The position numbers were made by a program, and so were the translations under genes. Positions 26,802 through 35,557 of a DNA stretch of 64,000 nucleotides are shown piece by piece. Below the pieces are notes generated by a model, which saw only the letters and a list, made by a program, of their open reading frames with translations, was not told the DNA's origin and made no database searches. Each line of letters starts with the position of its first letter. The first letter of the stretch is position 1. This DNA comes from JAZDFC01 sp043808235 (GTDB lineage Bacteria > Bacteroidota > Ignavibacteria > Ignavibacteriales > Melioribacteraceae), in NCBI GenBank assembly GCA_043808235.1, contig JAZDFC010000095.1, forward strand, positions 186,001 through 250,000, written 5' to 3'.

Positions 26802-28094
26802 TTAGAATAAAATATGATCGAAAGTTCCTATTGGGAAAATGGGTAATCCGTTTTTACCAAAAGAAATTTTTCCAAGAACTAAACTACCTGGAATTGTTGC
26901 AATATTTATTTGAGGGATGCTGGCTGAGTACTTTGTATTTATAACTTTTATAAATTCATTTGCAATAATTGCATACCCCTGACTTGTGGGATGCACACCG
27001 TCAAGACTAAATAATCCACCTTGTACATACTGCGCTGTGAATTTTATACCATCGTAAGTGATGCCGGTTGTTGAAGCTTGCGTAAGAAGTGCATTTATAT
27101 CTACCACTGCAAATCCATGTGCCGCAGCAACTCCCGAAATTATTTGATTGTAACCGGCTACAACTTGTTTGGCAATTAGAATTTCCGATTCATCAAGGAT
27201 AACTCCATTTGGTAATGGATTGGTTTGTGAGAGACCTTTTCCGACTGCTAATTCAGCTTGGGCAGTCAAAGTTAAAAGGTTTTTTGTAAGATCAATCGGA
27301 ACAACCTCATTCAATGCGTTTGTTCCCCATACCACATTAATACCACTTGCCAACAGCGTAGGACCAACAGTATTTAAATAAGCAATGGAAGTAACGTCAG
27401 GAATATTTGCAACAACAACTTTTGTCCCGATTGCCGAAAGTGAATCAAGAATAGCATTATACCACAACTGGAAATTGTCCATCGAGGTAACCGGGAATAA
27501 TCCACCACGAGTTGCGTAGGCAAGAATGTCGTTATTGCCAATCCATACCGTTGCAAAAGTAGGATGCTGCAAAACAGCCTGATGAACTTGAGTTCCAAGC
27601 CCGCGTAGCACAGCGTCAAACATCGCATTCGGCGTATTCATTGGCGCTTGAGAGGTATAGCAATTACTTGCTGTAGTAGTGAACAACAAATCATAAAGGA
27701 ACGCACCTTTAACTCCAAGATTGTTGTATGGAGCCGCATAGGTTAAATTAATGGGAGTACCGGTTGCGGTATTAATTTTTGTTTTAAACGGCGAGATTGT
27801 CTCAACTTCAATTCGTCCTCCCGAGCCGGGATCGGAAAATAGAGCTTGTGCGTAAGTAGTTCCAACTTGTTTAGCAATTAAATTCCCAAAAGAATATTCT
27901 TGGGCTGATTCATAAACTGAATTTGATTGTTCGCCTTGCGTAAGGCTATTACCAAGGCATACGAACCGTGTAAAATCTGCCGATCCCGTATTTGGTAGTG
28001 CAGGTTCTGTTAAATCGCTTCTATCTTCGCATGATGTAAAAACAAGCAATGCGGAAATAAAAATTAAACCTAATAATTTATTTATGTTTTTCAT
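26802..28094 (-). CDS. SGNH/GDSL-family esterase lipoprotein
   Basis: Lipoprotein (lipobox FTSC, Cys22) with a GDSL-type hydrolase fold. Block I is FVCLGNSLTQGEQ (Ser nucleophile, Asn in place of the usual Asp), block III includes TVWIGNNDI, and block V is LDGVHPTSQGYA (Asp and His). It likely hydrolyses an ester of a lipid or acetylated sugar at the outer membrane. The start at 28094 is fixed by AAGGAGAG 8 nt upstream; the in-frame codon at 28115 lies before this SD and is rejected. It follows fadL by 20 nt, so enzyme and hydrophobic-substrate channel may work together. Confidence 0.87.
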   Translation of the reverse strand: MKNINKLLGLIFISALLVFTSCEDRSDLTEPALPNTGSADFTRFVCLGNSLTQGEQSNSVYESAQEYSFGNLIAKQVGTTYAQALFSDPGSGGRIEVETISPFKTKINTATGTPINLTYAAPYNNLGVKGAFLYDLLFTTTASNCYTSQAPMNTPNAMFDAVLRGLGTQVHQAVLQHPTFATVWIGNNDILAYATRGGLFPVTSMDNFQLWYNAILDSLSAIGTKVVVANIPDVTSIAYLNTVGPTLLASGINVVWGTNALNEVVPIDLTKNLLTLTAQAELAVGKGLSQTNPLPNGVILDESEILIAKQVVAGYNQIISGVAAAHGFAVVDINALLTQASTTGITYDGIKFTAQYVQGGLFSLDGVHPTSQGYAIIANEFIKVINTKYSASIPQINIATIPGSLVLGKISFGKNGLPIFPIGTFDHILF

Positions 28095-28102
28095 TGAATT
28101 AT

Positions 28103-28110
28103 CTCTCCTT
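28103..28110 (-). promoter_or_regulatory. Ribosome binding site deciding the SGNH lipoprotein start
   Basis: AAGGAGAG on the minus strand, 8 nt before the ATG at 28094. It lies just after the fadL stop codon. It rules out the longer in-frame start at 28115, whose first seven codons would simply translate this site. Confidence 0.7.
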
Positions 28111-28114
28111 AGCA

Positions 28115-29362
28115 TTAAAAGTTATATGAAAAATCAATTCCGAATAAATGAGCATAGGAATTATAAACACCGTCGAAAGGTGCAAGACCATTCATGTAAT
28201 AAGTTTGCGAATTGGTTATTTCCCTTTCCGTAAATCTTAAGAAGAGATATGCCAGATCGATCGATAAATTTTCGGTTAATTTATAACCCAAACCGATGTT
28301 TAATCCAAGTCTATCGGCATCCGGAAGAGTTGGTTCAACTAACTCATCTTTAACCGGATTGTTATCATAAAATAGTCCACCTCTAATATCGAGGCACTCA
28401 GTGACTTTATATTCTGCGCCAAGTCTTGCAATAAAAGTATTCTCATACTCTCTTGCAGCCGATGTAGTGGATCCCGCAGAAGTTGGGTAAGATGCAAACT
28501 CAACTGATAGACTGTCGTAACTGGACCAGCCGATATATTGAAAATCCGCGGTAACAGTTAATCCGCACATCGGATACGCAGCCACACCAAAAGTGAGATT
28601 CATCGGTGTAGTTAATTCTGCACTTATATTGCCCGAAGGAAGATTTGCCAAAATTTGTGAAGGACCTTCCGAAACAGCATCGCCTTCAAATTTCATTGTT
28701 GTTTGGCTTCTGAAACTAAGACCGAGAGATAAAATATCGAGTGGTTTGTAAAGCACGCCTGCAGTAAAACCAAAACCTGTTCCATCGCCTTCTAATTTTA
28801 CTCTGCCCTCAGCATCAAAGATTGGTACTTGCGCAAATTTTTCTATTCGAACATCGCCGAATGCAAATACTCCACCGATACTTACGGATAGCTGATCATT
28901 AAATTTGTATCCAATAGCAGGTGTAAAAAAGAATGTTCTAATCTCGGTATCGAGAGCAATATATCTTCCTACCCAATCCTCATCCCATTTAGTGCCGAGA
29001 CCGTAAGGATTATTTACACCCAAACCCGCGTAAATATCTTCGGTTATTTGCTGGGTATAATAAAAATTGATTGGAGTAAAGAGTTGTTTCTGAAGTTTGT
29101 ACTCGGTTATTTCAGGCGCGGGTCCTCTGAATGTAGAAAACGGAGTAATAAGAGTAACACCACCCATGAAGTGAGTCCCTTTTAATTGTGTGATACCGGC
29201 AGGATTGAAGAACAATGCAGAAGGATCGTTAGCCAAAGCAGTAAATGCACCTGCCATCGCTTGAGCTTTCGCACCATGTTCGTTAATTTGAAATCCACCG
29301 GAAAATAATCTACTAGAAAAGATTACCAGCAGAAATAAAACAGCTAGTAGTTTTTTTTGCAT
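28115..29362 (-). CDS. FadL/OmpP1-type outer-membrane transport protein
   Basis: Outer-membrane beta-barrel that lets hydrophobic compounds such as fatty acids diffuse in. Signal peptide ends near residue 22 (FSGG); the mature start FQINEHGAKAQAMAGAFTA and the following NDPSALFFNPAG are the FadL hatch signature. Many beta-strands follow and the C-terminus is aromatic (FSYNF). 415 residues. ATG with GGAGG 4 nt upstream. A sigma70-like promoter holding a 19-bp palindrome lies directly upstream. A matching SGNH hydrolase is downstream. Confidence 0.9.
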   Translation of the reverse strand: MQKKLLAVLFLLVIFSSRLFSGGFQINEHGAKAQAMAGAFTALANDPSALFFNPAGITQLKGTHFMGGVTLITPFSTFRGPAPEITEYKLQKQLFTPINFYYTQQITEDIYAGLGVNNPYGLGTKWDEDWVGRYIALDTEIRTFFFTPAIGYKFNDQLSVSIGGVFAFGDVRIEKFAQVPIFDAEGRVKLEGDGTGFGFTAGVLYKPLDILSLGLSFRSQTTMKFEGDAVSEGPSQILANLPSGNISAELTTPMNLTFGVAAYPMCGLTVTADFQYIGWSSYDSLSVEFASYPTSAGSTTSAAREYENTFIARLGAEYKVTECLDIRGGLFYDNNPVKDELVEPTLPDADRLGLNIGLGYKLTENLSIDLAYLFLRFTEREITNSQTYYMNGLAPFDGVYNSYAHLFGIDFSYNF

Positions 29363-29394
29363 GAATCCTCCAAAAGGTTAATTAACATATTTTT

Positions 29395-29422
29395 AATATA
29401 ATTAAACGGAGTTTAATTGCAA
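29395..29422 (-). promoter_or_regulatory. fadL promoter with a 19-bp palindrome in its spacer
   Basis: On the minus strand a TTGCAA -35 box (29422-29417) and a TATATT -10 box (29400-29395) are 16 nt apart. The spacer and box edges form a perfect 8-3-8 palindrome, AATTAAAC-TCC-GTTTAATT (29400-29418). That position is typical of a repressor operator. A hairpin terminator for the upstream biotin-carrier gene is possible but no T-run follows. Confidence 0.5.
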
Positions 29423-29431
29423 ATTGAACCG

Positions 29432-29932
29432 TCATTCAATTGTAAAAATTATTTCATCCTTTTCAACCGAGCAGCCCTCTTTAACGTGCATCTCTTTTAT
29501 TACTCCGCTTGCAGGTGATCTAATTTCATTCTCCATTTTCATTGCTTCAAGAATCACGACCGATTCGCCAATTTCGATTTTTTCTCCCTCTTTCTTCTTT
29601 ATTTTTAATACGAGTCCGGGCATTGGCGCCCTTACCATATCATGATGAATAAGTTTTTCTTTGTTCTTTAAAAATTCACTCGCCATTTCCTCAAGTTGGC
29701 TGCGTATTGTAACATCAAATTGATACCCGTCAATTGACAGCCGGAACTCTTCATTACTTAGCTTGTGAGTGGTAATGTCGAAAACTTTTTCACCAATTTT
29801 AAGCAGATAGGAATAATTACTTACTTTTGAAATTGCGGTATCATACTGCTTACCGTTGTACAAAACATTATTGCACTCATCTATTTTTATTTCGTATTTA
29901 TTCGAATTCACATTAGCAACAAATTCATGCAT
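29432..29932 (-). CDS. Biotin carboxyl carrier protein of an acyl-CoA carboxylase
   Basis: 166 residues with a C-terminal biotinyl domain (about 97-166). The biotinylated lysine is Lys132 in EAMKMEN. The N-terminal 90 residues (KYEIKIDE, DITTHKLSNEEFRLSIDG) resemble the linker domain found between carboxylase and carrier in fused acyl-CoA carboxylase alpha chains. It overlaps the biotin carboxylase gene by 8 nt, so the two make a split alpha chain. No carboxyltransferase gene is nearby; the acyl-CoA used (acetyl, propionyl or other) cannot be told. Confidence 0.88.
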   Translation of the reverse strand: MHEFVANVNSNKYEIKIDECNNVLYNGKQYDTAISKVSNYSYLLKIGEKVFDITTHKLSNEEFRLSIDGYQFDVTIRSQLEEMASEFLKNKEKLIHHDMVRAPMPGLVLKIKKKEGEKIEIGESVVILEAMKMENEIRSPASGVIKEMHVKEGCSVEKDEIIFTIE

Positions 29933-31421
29933 AATCCGGGCAGCTCCATTTATTTGATGGATGACATTCCAGATTCATGGGGCGAACTTCCTTGTCTTTC
30001 GATTTCAGCAAAGCGGCCAATGTAGCCGCAACTAATTCGTATTCCCTGGCTTTATCTGTTTTCCATTTTCCCGGAATCAGCGGAAGTAATTCATTCTCAA
30101 TAAAATTAATATCAAAAGTACTGTCGATAAATTTCGGATGACTTATTATCCACTTGCACGCGGTAATATTTGTTATTACTCCTGAAATTTGGTATTCGCT
30201 TAGGGCTCTGTCCATCCTGCAAATCGCTTCATCCCTATCCCTGCCGTGAGTGGCCAGTTTTGATAATAACGGATCGTAGTAAACAGACACATCGGATAAT
30301 AAATCGATGCCGCGATCCACACGAATACCTGGTCCTGAAGGCAATTTGTGATGAATTATTTTTCCTATTGACGGCGCAAAGTTGTTATCGATATCTTCTG
30401 CATAAATTCTACATTCGATAGAGTGACCGGATATTTTCAAATCATTCTGTTTTACCGGAAGCGGTTCCCCCGCCGCAACTTTAATTTGCAGCTTTACAAG
30501 ATCGAGTCCTGTTATCATTTCCGTAACCGGATGTTCCACTTGCAACCGGGTATTCATTTCAAGAAAATAATAAATCATATTCTTATCCATCAAAAATTCA
30601 ACCGTGCCTGCATTATAATAACTGCAAGCTCTTGCGGCTTCAACAGCGGCTGTAGTGATTTTTTCACGTGTAAATTCATCTATGGACGATGAAGGAGCTT
30701 CTTCTATAATTTTTTGATGACGCCTCTGAATCGAACATTCTCTTTCGAACATATGAATATAGTTGCCGTGCTTATCGCCGAATATTTGAACTTCAATATG
30801 TTTTGGATTCTCAATATATTTTTCAATATAAATATCCGGATTACCAAATGATTTCATCGATTCGTTGCCGGCTCTTTCAAGCGCGGACTGTAACTCATCC
30901 TCGCTTGAAACTTTTCTCATACCTTTACCACCGCCGCCGCCGGCAGCTTTTATCATTATCGGATAACCTATTTCATCGGCTATCTTTTTTGCCGCATCAA
31001 TCCCAATTACCGGTTCGGTTGTTCCGGGCACAATAGGTACGCTTTTCGATTTCATTAATTTTCGGGCAGTGGTTTTTTCTCCCATCAATCGCACGGATCC
31101 GGATGACGGGCCTATAAATGTTATTCCGCTTTCTTCAACAAGTTTAATAAAATTATAATTCTCGGAAAGAAATCCGTAACCGGGATGGATCGCCCAAGCG
31201 CCGATTTTAACAGCGAGTTCAATAATTTTTTTTGAGTTTAGATATGATTCGGATGCAGGAGATAATCCTATATAATATGCTTCGTCGGCTAAGCGAACAT
31301 GATTTGAATTTTTATCCGCCTCGGAATAGATCACTGCCGAAGTTATTCCGAGTTCACGACAGGCTTTAATAATCCTTACAGCAATTTCGCCGCGATTAAC
31401 GATCAGGATTTTTTTTGTCAT
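29925..31421 (-). CDS. Biotin carboxylase subunit of acyl-CoA carboxylase
   Basis: ATP-dependent carboxylation of biotin. It has the N-terminal domain KILIVNRGEIAVRI, the ATP-grasp glycine loop AAGGGGGKGM, EKYIENPKHIEVQIFGD, the catalytic EMNTRLQVEHPVTE and a C-terminal extension after about residue 445. The ATG at 31421 shares a base with the mutS2 stop (TGATG) and is preferred to the TTG one codon earlier. It belongs to the yqeY-cvpA-mutS2 operon, an unusual place for a carboxylase; with the carrier protein downstream it forms a complete biotin carboxylation half-reaction. Confidence 0.93.
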   Translation of the reverse strand: MTKKILIVNRGEIAVRIIKACRELGITSAVIYSEADKNSNHVRLADEAYYIGLSPASESYLNSKKIIELAVKIGAWAIHPGYGFLSENYNFIKLVEESGITFIGPSSGSVRLMGEKTTARKLMKSKSVPIVPGTTEPVIGIDAAKKIADEIGYPIMIKAAGGGGGKGMRKVSSEDELQSALERAGNESMKSFGNPDIYIEKYIENPKHIEVQIFGDKHGNYIHMFERECSIQRRHQKIIEEAPSSSIDEFTREKITTAAVEAARACSYYNAGTVEFLMDKNMIYYFLEMNTRLQVEHPVTEMITGLDLVKLQIKVAAGEPLPVKQNDLKISGHSIECRIYAEDIDNNFAPSIGKIIHHKLPSGPGIRVDRGIDLLSDVSVYYDPLLSKLATHGRDRDEAICRMDRALSEYQISGVITNITACKWIISHPKFIDSTFDINFIENELLPLIPGKWKTDKAREYELVAATLAALLKSKDKEVRPMNLECHPSNKWSCPDYA

Positions 31422-33772
31422 CAATTAAATTCCACTATCGTAATTCCTTCCCCGCCAAACTCAATATTTGCAAAATAATATTTTTTAACTCCTTTGTAAG
31501 ATTTCAAAATATCATAAACTACTTTCTTGAGAGCGCCCGTTCCCTTGCCATGCAAAATTTCCACCTGGTTAACAGCCGAAGAATATGCATCGTCAAGGAA
31601 TTTTATTATCTCGAATTCCGCCTCCTCGGGCTTCTTTCCTCTCAAATCTAAACGATAACTTTTTAATTGGGGACTAAAATGGTAAGAATTATTGAATGAT
31701 TCAACTCTTTCGTTCATTTTTGATTTTTTTAAATCAGATAATTTTACTTGCATTTTTAGTGCACCACTTAGGATTGTGGCTTTGTCTCTCTCTCTATCAA
31801 GGCTTTGAATGGTTCCGCCGGTGTTTGTATTGCTGATAATTACATAATCACCTTCCATTAATTCACCTTGCGGAATTGATTCTTCTTCGAATAACTCGCT
31901 CGCAAACTTTTGGTGACTTGTCTTTATTTCTTCAACCTGCTTTTTCTCTTCTTTGATTTTTTCTTTTTGTCCGGCTGACTCTCTGATATTTTTGATTGCA
32001 GATTCCACTCTTTTATTTAAATCGAGTAAATACAAATCTGCTTTTTCTTTTGTCTCTTTCAAGATATTCTTTTTCTGCAATTCAAGCCTATGCAGCTTTT
32101 CATCGTAAACATTCGTCAGTCCTTTTAACCTCGAATTTTCTATCGCATAATGATCAAGTTGTTCTTGTAATCTTTTTGATTTTTTCTCAAGTTCGATTAG
32201 AAAATCTTCGACACGGGTTTTATCAGTATCCAGGTATTCTTTTGCCAAATCGATTATCTTCTTTTCATAACCAATCCGCACAGCAATTTCAAAAGCATAG
32301 CTTGAACCAGGTATCCCCTGCTTAAAAACATAAGTCGGTTTTAAATTATCATTGTCAAATTCCATACTCGCGTTTTGAAATCCATCGAGATCATTGGCAA
32401 TTAATTTTAAATTACCATGATGTGTTGTCGCAAGCACTTTGGCTTTTTTATCTCTTAATGCAATCAGAATTGCAGTAGCGAGCGCCGATCCTTCAGCGGG
32501 ATCTGTGCCTGTTCCTATCTCATCAATTAAAATAATTGTACGGCTGTTGGATTCACTTAATATGTTTTTAATATTAGAGAGATGAGAACTAAATGTACTC
32601 AAATCTTCTTCGATTGATTGTTTATCCCCGATATCGATCAAAACATTTTCTATGAAATGAAAATTTGAATCGGGGTGCGCCGGAATGTGCAAACCTGTCA
32701 ACACCATCAAAGTCAGCAAACCAACAGTCTTTAGTACAACCGTTTTGCCGCCAGCATTTGGACCTGTTATTAGAATTACGTTGTCAGTGTCAATTTCAAA
32801 ATTTAGCGGGACAGTATTTTTCAATCCAAGTTTTTTAATTAAAATTGGATGACGTGCATCAATAAAATGAAATTTCATTTTATCGTCTATCTGCGGAAAG
32901 GACCCGATAATTTCCATCGAGTATTTTGCAGCCGAGAAAATAAAATCCAGATCTGAAATCGCGTTCAAAGATCTCTTAAGCTCGAAACTTGACTCACCAA
33001 TTTTTTGAGTGAGATTTTTCAGTATCCGATCAATCTCCCGTTTCTCGGCAAAACCAAGTGAAAGAATGTCGTTATTCAATTCGAGAGTTTCTTCCGGTTC
33101 GATGTAAACAGTTTGCCCGGTCGCCGATTCCGAATGAATAAATCCTTTTACATGTCGCTTATGTTCGGACTTTACAGGCAACACAATTCTGCCGTCGCGC
33201 TGAGTTACATATTCCTCTTGAACTAAATATAACTCGCTCAACTTTTTGAGGAGCCGGTTTACAATGCGTCTAAGCTGGTCGCTTTGTTCTCTAATCTGCT
33301 GGCGTATCTCTCTCAGTTTCGGACTTGCATTATCGCTAATCTCACCGGTCTCGGTGAATACGCCTTTCAAATGATGCTCGAAAACTTTGTCCACAAACAG
33401 CGCTGGAATTATATCCCGGTTAATTGTTTTGGATTCTTCGCATGTGTGAAGGAATGAAAATACTCTTCGCGATATTTCCGCGAGTCGTAAAATTTGATGA
33501 ATTTCGTTAACAGTTAATAAAGCGCCTTCAATGGTACTCTTCGAAAGAGCCTCATGAAGATTGGGCAGATATTCAATCGGCGGTAAATCTTTCTTGATGA
33601 GTACTTCTTTCGCTTCGGAAATATAAATTCCTCTGGCTTGTATTTCACGGATTTCATCAAACGGCTGGGCATTTAAAATTAATTCTTTGCCGTTTTGAGT
33701 CATAGAATATTTCGAAATAAAATCCAGCACTTTGAAATATTCTAGATTTTCTAAGACTTTTTTTGAGATCAT
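31421..33772 (-). CDS. mutS2: Endonuclease MutS2 (ribosome rescue / anti-recombination ATPase)
   Basis: MutS2 lacks the mismatch-binding domains of MutS; it suppresses recombination and, in Bacillus, splits collided ribosomes. Walker A TGPNAGGKT is near 336-344, Walker B ILIDEIGTGTDPAEG near 423-437, a coiled-coil region at about 515-625, a KOW-like strand (EGDYVIISNTNTGG) and a C-terminal Smr nuclease domain (about 708-783) with LDLRG and HGKGTG. 783 residues, complete. 4-nt overlap with cvpA upstream. Confidence 0.94.
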   Translation of the reverse strand: MISKKVLENLEYFKVLDFISKYSMTQNGKELILNAQPFDEIREIQARGIYISEAKEVLIKKDLPPIEYLPNLHEALSKSTIEGALLTVNEIHQILRLAEISRRVFSFLHTCEESKTINRDIIPALFVDKVFEHHLKGVFTETGEISDNASPKLREIRQQIREQSDQLRRIVNRLLKKLSELYLVQEEYVTQRDGRIVLPVKSEHKRHVKGFIHSESATGQTVYIEPEETLELNNDILSLGFAEKREIDRILKNLTQKIGESSFELKRSLNAISDLDFIFSAAKYSMEIIGSFPQIDDKMKFHFIDARHPILIKKLGLKNTVPLNFEIDTDNVILITGPNAGGKTVVLKTVGLLTLMVLTGLHIPAHPDSNFHFIENVLIDIGDKQSIEEDLSTFSSHLSNIKNILSESNSRTIILIDEIGTGTDPAEGSALATAILIALRDKKAKVLATTHHGNLKLIANDLDGFQNASMEFDNDNLKPTYVFKQGIPGSSYAFEIAVRIGYEKKIIDLAKEYLDTDKTRVEDFLIELEKKSKRLQEQLDHYAIENSRLKGLTNVYDEKLHRLELQKKNILKETKEKADLYLLDLNKRVESAIKNIRESAGQKEKIKEEKKQVEEIKTSHQKFASELFEEESIPQGELMEGDYVIISNTNTGGTIQSLDRERDKATILSGALKMQVKLSDLKKSKMNERVESFNNSYHFSPQLKSYRLDLRGKKPEEAEFEIIKFLDDAYSSAVNQVEILHGKGTGALKKVVYDILKSYKGVKKYYFANIEFGGEGITIVEFN

Positions 33773-34332
33773 TTTATTTTTTTTATGTTTGTTGAATCCG
33801 GTTCTTTAATAAGTAATTCTTTATCCTTGCTCTCTATAAAATCACGAAGAAAATCCTTTGCGTCGGGACTCTTACCGAGAATCAGATCAATTGTGAATGG
33901 AAGTATGTTATATGTTTTATTATAAAGTAAAGAGGAATTGCGCACATTTTTTGAAGGTACATCAAATATTTTTAGAATAAGTAGAAACGCACTAATGAAA
34001 TAAAGAATTTGAATAGTGCCCGCAATCCCTCCGAGAAGCTGATTTAAAAATTTATTTACTTTGTCGAGTGGGTGAATAATCCTTTTTACGATTGATGCAA
34101 TTAAAATGATAGTTAGAAAAATCAATAGACCGGCAATAATTTCTGCCAGGTAAACATCGTCGCTGAAAAATGGACCGATAAATTTTCCAACCTGCGAAGA
34201 GAATTTTACGGCGAGATAAAAGCCGAGAGCCAAACCAATCAGTCCGATGATTTTTCTAACTAATCCGTCTTTAAAACCAAGAATAAAACCAATAGCGGTA
34301 ATAATGATAATTATGAAATCGATATAGTTCAA
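33769..34332 (-). CDS. CvpA family membrane protein
   Basis: 187 residues with four predicted membrane helices (about 4-22, 28-48, 62-84, 100-122) and a charged C-terminal tail. NYIDFIIIIITAIGFILGFKDGLVRKI is split across the first helix and the conserved FKDGLVRK loop of the CvpA/colicin V production family. CvpA affects envelope homeostasis; the exact function is not known. TTG start that overlaps the yqeY stop (TTGA). It precedes mutS2, a common gene order. Confidence 0.85.
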   Translation of the reverse strand: MNYIDFIIIIITAIGFILGFKDGLVRKIIGLIGLALGFYLAVKFSSQVGKFIGPFFSDDVYLAEIIAGLLIFLTIILIASIVKRIIHPLDKVNKFLNQLLGGIAGTIQILYFISAFLLILKIFDVPSKNVRNSSLLYNKTYNILPFTIDLILGKSPDAKDFLRDFIESKDKELLIKEPDSTNIKKIK

Positions 34333-34781
34333 TTAGCTTCCAACAACTTTTCTATCACTTTCCTAATTACACCGCCGTCGGCTTTTCCTTTTAATATTTT
34401 CATTGCAGCGGGCATTAATTTCGGAAAGTCTTGTTTGGTTTTCGCTCCGAGTTCATCGGCAATTTTTTTTACTTCAGCTAAAATTTCTTCTTCGCTCAAT
34501 TGTTTCGGCAAATATTGTTGAATTATTTCAAGCTCCTTTTCTTCCTTTTCAGCAAGTTCCGGTCTGCCGCCGTTTCTAAATTGTTCAATTGATTCTTTCC
34601 TCTTTTTTGCTGCGGAGGTTAACATACCAATTTCTTCTTCCGGAGTTAGTTCTTTTTCCTTCCCGCTTTTTTCGTGTTCAAGTATCAGTGCACGAATCGA
34701 GCGGACCGTTTCGAGTTTTATTTTATCGCCCGATTTCATGGCTTCTTTCAAATCGTTATTAATTTTTTCTTTGAGACTCAT
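34329..34781 (-). CDS. GatB/YqeY domain protein
   Basis: 150-residue all-helical protein of the YqeY family, similar to the tail domain of GatB that binds tRNA. Motifs: LKEAMKSGDKIKLETVRSI, then IEQFRNGGRPELAEKEEKEL, and EYLP-like QQYLPKQLSEEE. A role in tRNA-dependent amidotransfer or tRNA metabolism is assumed but unproven. First gene of the operon leading to mutS2 and the biotin carboxylase. Confidence 0.9.
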   Translation of the reverse strand: MSLKEKINNDLKEAMKSGDKIKLETVRSIRALILEHEKSGKEKELTPEEEIGMLTSAAKKRKESIEQFRNGGRPELAEKEEKELEIIQQYLPKQLSEEEILAEVKKIADELGAKTKQDFPKLMPAAMKILKGKADGGVIRKVIEKLLEAN

Positions 34782-34861
34782 AAAATCCTCTAATTAATTA
34801 TAAGAGTACCATTCCCGTTTATAAAAATAAAAATATTTCGGCAATCTCCCCTACCGTTCTT

Positions 34862-35542
34862 CTATGTAATTGTGAACGGTATTTCGAAAATATTGCCGGT
34901 TAATGTATCATACTTTGTAAATATTCCGTGAACTAATTCCGCAATTTTATCCGGGTCCACCATCTCACTTTTATCTTTTACCCATTCCCTATTTTCCGGT
35001 GAATCAATTATGTAGGGAGCAATAGTATTGGCAGAAAGATTATAAGATTTTCCTTCGAGTGCAAGAACCTTTGTTAAATAATTGAGTCCGCTTTTGGAAA
35101 TTCCGTATGCGGCATTATTCCTTTCCGGAAATAAACCCGCGCGGGCTCCAATAAAACAAATTGATCCGCCCGAAGAATGTTCCACCAACCGGCTGAAATG
35201 CTTGGCGAGTAGGAACGAAGCATTCAAATTATTTTTTTGAAGAGTCAACCAATCTTTATATGCTGTTTCCTTAACGGACTTCCCGCCGATATACCCTCCG
35301 ATAGTAGAAATAAGGAAATAAAATGCCGAGCGATCCGGAATGATATGCGAAAAAGCTGAGGTCACATTCTCCTCAACGCTAAAGTCTTTAATTTTTATCG
35401 CAGTGATCCGCTCATCATGCTCAAGTGAAGATAGATCCCTTGCAAATAGGAAAACGCTTTTATAATCTTTCTCGCAAAGGATTTTGGTGATCCGGGAACC
35501 GAGATACCCGGTAGCGCCAAATATTAGAAGATTCTTTTCCAT
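34862..35542 (-). CDS. Short-chain dehydrogenase/reductase, QDPR-like, catalytic Ser apparently replaced
   Basis: Rossmann-fold oxidoreductase: FGATGYLGSRI at 8-18 as NAD(P)-binding loop and YGISK (about 146-150) as the YxxxK active site. The strand that normally carries the catalytic Ser reads SICFIGARAG, without a Ser at the expected place, as in dihydropteridine-reductase-like SDRs. 226 residues, on the short side. The substrate is unknown. ATG start 15 nt after the endo/exonuclease-family gene, so the two are probably co-transcribed. Confidence 0.8.
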   Translation of the reverse strand: MEKNLLIFGATGYLGSRITKILCEKDYKSVFLFARDLSSLEHDERITAIKIKDFSVEENVTSAFSHIIPDRSAFYFLISTIGGYIGGKSVKETAYKDWLTLQKNNLNASFLLAKHFSRLVEHSSGGSICFIGARAGLFPERNNAAYGISKSGLNYLTKVLALEGKSYNLSANTIAPYIIDSPENREWVKDKSEMVDPDKIAELVHGIFTKYDTLTGNIFEIPFTIT

Positions 35543-35557
35543 CTGCTGCCTCTTAAT

